A stretch of DNA of 64,000 bases, taken from the NCBI GenBank assembly GCA_964458575.1, contig CAYWMD010000009.1, positions 92,649 to 156,648 of the forward strand, in the 5' to 3' direction. The DNA is from CAYWMD01 sp964458575. Its GTDB lineage: Bacteria > Verrucomicrobiota > Verrucomicrobiia > Limisphaerales > JADLHS01. A model generated the notes under the pieces. It was not told the origin of the DNA and searched no databases. It saw nothing but the letters and a program-made list of their open reading frames with translations. Of the stretch, positions 58,455 to 64,000 are shown piece after piece (the stretch's first letter is position 1; every line of letters starts with the position of its first letter). The position numbers and the translations under genes were made by a program.

Positions 58455-60980
58455 ATGAAATCGATAACCACCCAGAAATCGCTTCTTTGGGGTCTGGCAA
58501 TCGCCGCGGCAGCGGCGACACTCTCCACGAAAGCGGTCGAAACCACCGGCACGCCGGGTTCCCCCGGCGCCACCACCACCATCAGCGGCAAACAACTGCC
58601 CGCGCCCGACCCAAAATTCGGCGGGGTGATCAAGGATGACGCGCTGAAATCCAAAGCCTGGTGGGCGCCGCGCATCGTGCCACCCAAGCAAGCGCCCAAC
58701 GTCCTGCTCATCATGACCGACGACTCCGGCTTTGGCGTGCCGAGCACGTTTGGGGGCGTCATCCCTACACCCGCGCTGGATCGCATCGCGAAAAGCGGCC
58801 TGCGCTACACGCAGTTTCATTCGACCGCGCTGTGCTCGCCGACGCGCGCGGCGCTGATCACCGGGCGCAACCATCACTCGGTGGGTTTCGGGGTCATCTC
58901 CGAGCAGTCCACCGGCTTCCCCGGCTACAACAGCATCATCCCGAAGGACAAGGCCACCATCGGTCGCATCCTTAAGGACAATGGCTTTACGACTTCCTGG
59001 TTCGGCAAGGACCACAACACCCCGACTTTTGCCGCCAGTCAATTGGGGCCGTTTGACCTGTGGCCGACGGGCCTGGGCTTCGAATACTTTTATGGTTTCG
59101 TCGGCGGCGACGCGAACCAGTGGGCGCCGAACCTGTTCCGCAACACCACGCAAATTTATCCTTTTGAAGGCAAAGCGCCGGGCACTTGGAATCTCACCAC
59201 CGCGATGGCCGATGACGCGATTGATTGGATGAATCGGATGAACCAGATTGATCCGAGCAAGCCCTTCTTCTGCTACTATGTCCCCGGTGGCACGCACGCG
59301 CCGCATCATCCGACCAAGGAATGGGTGGACAAGATCAGCGCGATGCACTTGTTCGATAAGGGCTGGAATCAATTGCGCGAAACCATTTTCGCCAACCAGA
59401 AAAAGCTCGGCCTCATTCCGCCCGACACCAAACTCACGGCCTGGCCGGACAAACTGATCAAACAATGGGATCAGCTCACCGCGGACGAGAAGAAGTTGTA
59501 TATCCGCCAGGTGGACGTCTTCGCGGCCTATGCGGCCTACACCGACCATGAAATCGGCCGCGTGATTCAAGCCGTCGAGGACATGGGCAAGCTTGACAAC
59601 ACGCTTATCATCTACATCAATGGCGACAACGGCACGAGTGCCGAGGGTCAACTCATCGGCACGCCCAACGAAGTCGCCATGTTCAACGGCGTGCAAGTGC
59701 CGGTGGAGGATCAACTCAAGTATTTCTACGATGTCTGGGGCACCGAGCAGACCTACAACCACATGGCCGTGGGTTGGGCCTGGGCCTTCGACACGCCGTT
59801 CTCCTGGACCAAGCAGATCGCCTCGCACCTCGGCGGCGTCCGCCAGGGCATGTGCGTCTCGTGGCCCGGCCACATCAAGGACGTCGGCGGCATCCGCACG
59901 CAGTTCCATCACATGATTGACGTCGTGCCCACCATCCTCGAAGCCTGCGGCATCCAGCAGCCCGAGTACGTGGACGGCATCAAGCAGTCCCCAATCGAAG
60001 GCGTGAGCTTCGCCTACACATTTGATGAGAAAAACAAGCATGCGCCCTCGACCCACAAGACGCAGTACTTCGAGATGATGGGCGACCACGCCATCTATCA
60101 CGAAGGCTGGATGCTCAGCACCAAGGTCATTCGCCCGCCGTGGGACGTCGTCGGCGCCGTCAACCCCGACCCGCTCAACAACGTCACTTGGGAACTCTAC
60201 GACCTGACCAAGGACTTCTCGCAAGCGGAAGACGTCGCTGCCAAATACCCGGGCAAGGTCAAAGAGCTCAAGGAAATCTTCCTCAAGGAAGCGAAGAAGT
60301 ATGAAGTGCTCCCGCTCGACGCCTCGGTGGCCACGCGCCTGGTCATGCCGCGACCGAACATTACCGCCGGACGCAATGAATTCGTTTATACGCGACCCAT
60401 GATCGGCCTGCCGCAAGGTGATTCGCCCATGCTCATCAACTGCTCCTACACCGTCACCGCCGACATCACCGTGCCCGAAGGCGGCGCGGAAGGCGTGCTG
60501 CTTACTTCCGGTGGGCGCTTCGGAGGCTACGGATTCTATCTGCTCAAGGGCAAACCCGTCTGGTGCTGGAATCTGGTGGACCTCAAACGCATCAAATGGG
60601 AGGGCAAGGAAGCCATTTCCCCCGGCAGGCATGTCGTCGAGTTTGATTTCAAATACACCGGTCTCGGTGCCGCCACGCTCGCCTTCAACAACATGAGCGG
60701 CATCGGCCAGCCCGGCACGGGCACGCTGAAGGTGGACGGCCAGATTGTCGCCACGGAAACCATGCCGCACACCATCCCGCTCATTCTTCAGTGGGACGAG
60801 AGCTTTGACATTGGCAGCGACACACTCACAAGCGTGAACGACGCCGACTATCAGCCGCCCTTCACCCTCACCGCCAAGTTGAACAAGCTGACGGTCAAAG
60901 TGGACCGCCCGCAGCTCTCCCCTGCGGACATCCAGCGGCTGGAGGCCGGCATGAAGAAGGCCGAAGCTGGCCGCGAGTAA
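58455..60980 (+). CDS. Arylsulfatase (Cys-type sulfatase)
   Basis: This 841-residue secreted sulfatase has a signal peptide (MKSITTQKSLLWGLAIAAAA onward). The active-site motif C-x-P-x-R is CSPTR with Cys127, converted to formylglycine, followed by ITGRNHH. Metal-binding residues are in IMTDDSG (89-92) and YINGDNGTSAEGQL. The catalytic domain is followed by a C-terminal beta-rich region (GGRFGGYGFYLLKGKPVWCW), typical of large arylsulfatases that remove sulfate from polysaccharides. Maturation needs an anSME or FGE enzyme not seen in this window. ATG at 58455 starts the signal peptide. A strong terminator follows. Confidence 0.93.
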   Translation: MKSITTQKSLLWGLAIAAAAATLSTKAVETTGTPGSPGATTTISGKQLPAPDPKFGGVIKDDALKSKAWWAPRIVPPKQAPNVLLIMTDDSGFGVPSTFGGVIPTPALDRIAKSGLRYTQFHSTALCSPTRAALITGRNHHSVGFGVISEQSTGFPGYNSIIPKDKATIGRILKDNGFTTSWFGKDHNTPTFAASQLGPFDLWPTGLGFEYFYGFVGGDANQWAPNLFRNTTQIYPFEGKAPGTWNLTTAMADDAIDWMNRMNQIDPSKPFFCYYVPGGTHAPHHPTKEWVDKISAMHLFDKGWNQLRETIFANQKKLGLIPPDTKLTAWPDKLIKQWDQLTADEKKLYIRQVDVFAAYAAYTDHEIGRVIQAVEDMGKLDNTLIIYINGDNGTSAEGQLIGTPNEVAMFNGVQVPVEDQLKYFYDVWGTEQTYNHMAVGWAWAFDTPFSWTKQIASHLGGVRQGMCVSWPGHIKDVGGIRTQFHHMIDVVPTILEACGIQQPEYVDGIKQSPIEGVSFAYTFDEKNKHAPSTHKTQYFEMMGDHAIYHEGWMLSTKVIRPPWDVVGAVNPDPLNNVTWELYDLTKDFSQAEDVAAKYPGKVKELKEIFLKEAKKYEVLPLDASVATRLVMPRPNITAGRNEFVYTRPMIGLPQGDSPMLINCSYTVTADITVPEGGAEGVLLTSGGRFGGYGFYLLKGKPVWCWNLVDLKRIKWEGKEAISPGRHVVEFDFKYTGLGAATLAFNNMSGIGQPGTGTLKVDGQIVATETMPHTIPLILQWDESFDIGSDTLTSVNDADYQPPFTLTAKLNKLTVKVDRPQLSPADIQRLEAGMKKAEAGRE

Positions 60981-61002
60981 CTCCGATCCGTTCGTGAACC
61001 AC

Positions 61003-61037
61003 GCGGGCCGCTTCGCCAGGAGCGGCCCGCTTCTTTT
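61003..61037 (+). terminator. Rho-independent terminator after the first sulfatase
   Basis: A perfect 10-bp stem GCGGGCCGCT (61003-61012) and AGCGGCCCGC (61021-61030) with an eight-base loop is followed by TTCTTTT. It lies 22 bases after the sulfatase stop codon. Confidence 0.8.
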
Positions 61038-61047
61038 GCGTGGCGCG

Positions 61048-61152
61048 GACTTCCAAGTCTGCCGTATCGCGGGTTGCCAAACCCGCGGCCCGCCCGCCTG
61101 CGTGCGGAACGCCGATTTGGAAATCAGCGACACAGCAGGTTTGGAAACCTGC
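61048..61152. repeat. Row of four small hairpins with two- to four-base loops
   Basis: In order: GACTT-cc-AAGTC (61048-61059), CGCGGGTT-gcca-AACCCGCG (61068-61087), GATTT-gg-AAATC (61114-61125), GCAGGTTT-gg-AAACCTGC (61135-61152). They form a spaced series of the same hairpin style seen at 11263-11395 and 28098-28137 and look like dispersed repeats. Confidence 0.65.
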
Positions 61153-61243
61153 GCTACGCTGGGAACACCCCGGATGCCCACCGGCGAGCGAGGCGTCGCG
61201 CTCCGCTTACCGCCGCAGCCCAAATCCCTCATAGTCTTCCCGC

Positions 61244-61337
61244 ATGGGCACGCTCTACTACGGCGACAACTCGACATCCTGCGCCGCTACCTCAAGGACG
61301 AGTCGGTGAACCTCGTCTAATCTCGACGCGCTTTCAT
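61244..61337 (+). pseudogene. Remnant of the N-terminus of a site-specific DNA methyltransferase
   Basis: From ATG 61244 the DNA reads MGTLYYGDN, then after one lost base LDILRRYLKDESVNLV, then degenerates where the catalytic DPPF motif would be expected (tctcgacgcgctttc). This matches the usual start of beta-class N6/N4 DNA methyltransferases (YYGDNLDIL... VDLVYLDPPF). It is too short and frameshifted to be functional. From 61337 to the sulfatase start at 61629 I see nothing else. Confidence 0.6.
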
Positions 61338-61628
61338 TTATGATATGGGTGACAGGGGCTGATACCAGAATCGGCCGCCTCATGACAATAGAGGGTTGGA
61401 AACAACCAAAATTCGCGAAGCCGTTACCTCAAAGCTCTGCATTAGTTTGTTCTGTGATCAAATTCAATGATCCATGCGGCACATGGCGGATCCCAATCCA
61501 CGTCAGACCACGCAATAAGACTGCTCCCAAACGCACCGGTCTTACGCTCGCCATTAATCGGCGATAATTTTTCTGCGGACTGGCGGCGCGGAGAACCATA
61601 GACGCATGCGGGGTTGCGAGATTTGTAT

Positions 61629-63440
61629 ATGAAGTTCGTTGCAGGAAATCACGTGTTCCGCACGGCTTTGGCTGCCGTAGTTGCGGCGACCACTGCGATT
61701 TCACAGTCTGCCAGTCCCTCACCCGCTGCCACCGGCAAGCGGCCCAACATCGTCATCCTCCTCGCCGATGATCTGGGCTTTTCGGACATGGGCTGCTTCG
61801 GCAGCGAGATCAAAACGCCAAACCTCGATTCTCTCGCCAAGGCCGGGGTGCGGTTCACCCAGTTCTACACGAGCGCCAGTTGTTCGCCCACGCGCTCCAT
61901 GCTGCTCAGCGGCACGGACACGCATCTCAACGGCCTGGGCAACATGAACGAGATGACGGCGCCCAACCAGCGGGGCGTGGACGGCTACGAAGGTTACCTC
62001 AACAACCGCGTGGCGACCCTGCCACAACTGCTCAAGGATGCCGGCTACCACACCTACATGGCGGGCAAATGGCACCTGGGGAAACAGCCCGACCAAATCC
62101 CCGCCGCGCGCGGATTCGAACGTGACTTCGCGCTGCTCGACGGCGCGGGCAGCTACTGGGACATGGCGAATTTCAGCGCCAATACTCCGAAATCCACTTT
62201 CACCGAGGATGGCCGCTACCTGAAAAAACTGCCCAAGAACTACTACGCTACGAAGACCTATACCGACAAGATGATCGGTTACATCGAGGCGAACCGGGCG
62301 GATGGCAAACCGTTCTTCGCTTACGTCGCGCACCAGGCGCCGCATGACCCGTATCATCTGCCGCGCGAATGGCGCAACCGGCACGTGGGCGAATACGACA
62401 AGGGTTGGGACGCGGTGCGCAAGGAGCGGCTGCAGCGCCAGATTGAAATGGGCCTCGTGCCCAAAGCGACGGAACTGGCCGAACGCATGTGGTTTTTGCC
62501 CGATTCCACTACCCTGGCGCCCGCGGCCAGAGCCATCAGTGGCAAAAAGATGGAGCTCTACGCCGGCCTGGTGGAGAACATGGACTACCACATGGGCCGG
62601 CTGATCGACCACCTGAAAAAGATCGGCGAATACGACAACACGATCTTCATCGTGTTCGGGGACAACGGCGCGGAAGGAACCGACCTCTTCCAAACGATTG
62701 TGGGCGCGCCCGGCACGGCCAATTTCCTGTTCGCTTCCATCGCCTGGGCGCAGACGCATCCCAACGCCTGGGGTGATCCGCACTCCTACGTCGGCTACGG
62801 CCCGATGTGGGCGCAGGTTTCGATGACTCCGTTCAGCCAATACAAGGGCAACTTGGCCGAGGGCGGCATCCGCAACGGCCTCATCGTCAGCGGCCCCATC
62901 GTGAAGCAGTCACCGGGCACCATCAACCGCAGCGTCATGCATGTGGCGGACATCATGCCCACGCTGCTGGAGGTGGCGGGAGCCAGTTATCCCAAGACGG
63001 TCAACGGTCAGGAACCGCCTCCATTGATCGGCAAGTCGTGGGTCAAGACGCTGGCGGGTGAAGCAGAGTCGCCTCGTTCCGAACAGGACCACCTGGCGTG
63101 GGAGATTTTCGGCAACCGCGCCGTCCGGCAGGGCGACTGGAAGTTGCGCTGGCAGTATAAACCCTACGGCACGGAGGAATGGGAGCTGTTCAATCTCGCG
63201 ACCGATCTGGCCGAGCGCCATGATCTGGCCGCCCAGCATCCCGAGAAGGTCAAGGCGCTCCAGGCGCTCTGGGACGACTATGTCCGGGCCAACAACGTGG
63301 TCCTGCCCAGCCGCGTCATTTGGGAGCAACAGGCAAAGCGGCTTCCCGATCGCTATCCGGTGGTGGACGGTTTCCCGCCGCTGATCTATCAGAAGCAGTT
63401 CATCCCGCCGACCAACCTGCTGGCTGACCCGAAACCGTGA
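61629..63440 (+). CDS. Arylsulfatase (Cys-type sulfatase)
   Basis: This 603-residue secreted sulfatase has a signal peptide at about 1-30 (FRTALAAVVAATTAISQSAS). The active-site motif is CSPTR in TSASCSPTRSMLLSG, followed by DTHLNGLGNM. The metal-binding motif LLADDLGFSDMGCF is near the N-terminus and IFIVFGDNGAEGT lies before the C-terminal part. It is shorter than and differs from the sulfatase at 58455, especially at the C-terminus (QQAKRLPDRYPVVDGFPPLI). It may act on a different sulfated glycan. The ATG at 61629 is chosen because it starts the signal peptide. Confidence 0.93.
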   Translation: MKFVAGNHVFRTALAAVVAATTAISQSASPSPAATGKRPNIVILLADDLGFSDMGCFGSEIKTPNLDSLAKAGVRFTQFYTSASCSPTRSMLLSGTDTHLNGLGNMNEMTAPNQRGVDGYEGYLNNRVATLPQLLKDAGYHTYMAGKWHLGKQPDQIPAARGFERDFALLDGAGSYWDMANFSANTPKSTFTEDGRYLKKLPKNYYATKTYTDKMIGYIEANRADGKPFFAYVAHQAPHDPYHLPREWRNRHVGEYDKGWDAVRKERLQRQIEMGLVPKATELAERMWFLPDSTTLAPAARAISGKKMELYAGLVENMDYHMGRLIDHLKKIGEYDNTIFIVFGDNGAEGTDLFQTIVGAPGTANFLFASIAWAQTHPNAWGDPHSYVGYGPMWAQVSMTPFSQYKGNLAEGGIRNGLIVSGPIVKQSPGTINRSVMHVADIMPTLLEVAGASYPKTVNGQEPPPLIGKSWVKTLAGEAESPRSEQDHLAWEIFGNRAVRQGDWKLRWQYKPYGTEEWELFNLATDLAERHDLAAQHPEKVKALQALWDDYVRANNVVLPSRVIWEQQAKRLPDRYPVVDGFPPLIYQKQFIPPTNLLADPKP

Positions 63441-63457
63441 TCGCACCCGAAACCAAA

Positions 63458-64000
63458 ATGAACTCAATCCAGCCAAGGACCAACGCCATGAAGACAGAAG
63501 CCAAACCACGGCGCGAAGGGGGTCACATTTCTTCCAGCTCGCGCTCACGGCGCCTCGCTACCACGATCCTCGCCCTAACGATCCTCGGCCCGATATTCGC
63601 GTTCGCACAAATTCCTCCGCGCTTCTACTGGAAAAGTCTCGCCGGCGGCAATGCCGTGCCGGTGATCTACCAATCCCTGAGCGCCAATGCCAATCCCATG
63701 GACCCCGCGGACCTCGTCGTCTCGGACAATGCCGACATTGACGCGAACGTTGCGATGGTGGGTTACGCCAAATTGCTGCCCCTGTTTGACCGCACCCTCA
63801 CCCTGGCCGTGCTCGAGACGGTGGGGCGGATTTCCGGCGAAACCACCGTCGCCGGCCGGAGCTACAACCAGTCCGCCAATGGTTTCGGCGATCCGACGCT
63901 GGAAGTGGGTTACAACGTGATCGGCCCCAAGGCGATCATGAACATCCCCGACATGCTGCGCTACGAACCGAAGTTCTCGCTCGACTTGATCGTGGATGTC
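63458..64000 (+). CDS. Outer-membrane beta-barrel transporter-like protein (partial)
   Basis: 181 codons are visible before the window ends. A basic N-terminus is followed by a hydrophobic signal (TTILALTILGPIFAFAQI). The mature part reads WKSLAGGNAVPVIYQSLSAN, VAMVGYAKLLPLFDRTLTLA and YNQSANGFGDPTLEVGYNVI, which resembles the transporter/phenol-degradation MetA-type outer-membrane barrels (YxxxxNGxGDxxxxxxY). Its substrate is unknown. ATG at 63488 is an alternative start. The gene follows the second sulfatase by 17 bases and may carry oligosaccharide or product across the outer membrane. Confidence 0.75.
   Translation, partial: MNSIQPRTNAMKTEAKPRREGGHISSSSRSRRLATTILALTILGPIFAFAQIPPRFYWKSLAGGNAVPVIYQSLSANANPMDPADLVVSDNADIDANVAMVGYAKLLPLFDRTLTLAVLETVGRISGETTVAGRSYNQSANGFGDPTLEVGYNVIGPKAIMNIPDMLRYEPKFSLDLIVDV

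Noticed and set aside
58362..61277. 971-codon minus-strand open frame opposite the first sulfatase
   Set aside because: The plus strand encodes a complete sulfatase with active-site motif; the minus frame is a GC-rich shadow.
61719..62840. Minus-strand open frame opposite the second sulfatase
   Set aside because: Arg/Val/Gly/His-rich shadow of the sulfatase coding sequence.

Overview
The window looks like a chromosomal segment of a Verrucomicrobiota bacterium (Pedosphaera/Limisphaera-like). This is inferred from a PEP-CTERM protein together with an exosortase, tandem Cys-type sulfatases, a large surface-polysaccharide locus, and intergenic DNA packed with short G/A-rich tandem repeats and hairpin repeats. 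No rRNA or tRNA gene, CRISPR array or intact insertion sequence was seen.

Layout. 1-8.7 kb is accessory DNA: a PEP-CTERM protein, an AbiE-type toxin-antitoxin pair with a clear operator/promoter, a WbuB-like glycosyltransferase, a FitAB/VapBC-type toxin-antitoxin pair, and two long repeat fields. 8.7-50.5 kb is almost entirely on the minus strand and is a surface-glycan locus. It holds an exosortase/EpsI fusion, about nine glycosyltransferases, a WcaF-like acetyltransferase, a Gfo/Idh oxidoreductase, two polymerase/ligase membrane proteins, three deacetylase-type enzymes (ChbG, polysaccharide deacetylase, PIG-L), an FkbH-type HAD protein, methyltransferases, and a complete pseudaminic acid pathway (PseB, C, F, G, H, I). 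An adenylating ligase, an acyl carrier protein and a ketoreductase-like SDR sit inside the pse block. A Wzm/Wzt-type ABC exporter, a CDP-tyvelose-epimerase-like protein and two four-helix-bundle (S23/IVP-like) proteins complete the locus. Many of these genes overlap by ATGA, so they are probably co-transcribed. 50.6-52.8 kb is repeats, a GbsR/MarR-like regulator and an empty stretch. 52.8-64 kb is on the plus strand: a cassette of secreted proteins and lipoproteins, a DUF4239 membrane protein, two unrelated-looking arylsulfatases and the start of an outer-membrane beta-barrel gene.

How the genes fit together. The pse genes make CMP-pseudaminic acid. The ACP/ligase/SDR cluster may supply an unusual acyl group to it. 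The glycosyltransferases assemble a glycan, the ABC exporter and polymerase-like proteins move or polymerise it, and the exosortase processes PEP-CTERM proteins such as the one at the left edge. No initiating phosphoglycosyltransferase and no Wzx/Wza/Wzc were seen, so part of the system lies elsewhere.

The most unusual signal is the repeat system. Families of 6-9 bp tandem repeats (gattaa, gagacct, tgaaacc, gaacatc, acgaaagac types) and a bulged hairpin element (GCCCgGTGAAG ... CTTCACGGGC) fill the intergenic DNA. The same short-repeat families also sit inside many of the polysaccharide genes as in-frame insertions, always in linkers, loops or termini (exosortase, WbuB-like GT, Wzt, Wzy, YdcF-like, PseG, PseC). 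This looks like an undescribed class of gene-tolerated micro-repeats. Other notable points are a nearly identical tandem fusion of two glycosyltransferases, diverged duplicated exosortase tails, and toxin-antitoxin promoters placed so that the transcripts would be leaderless.
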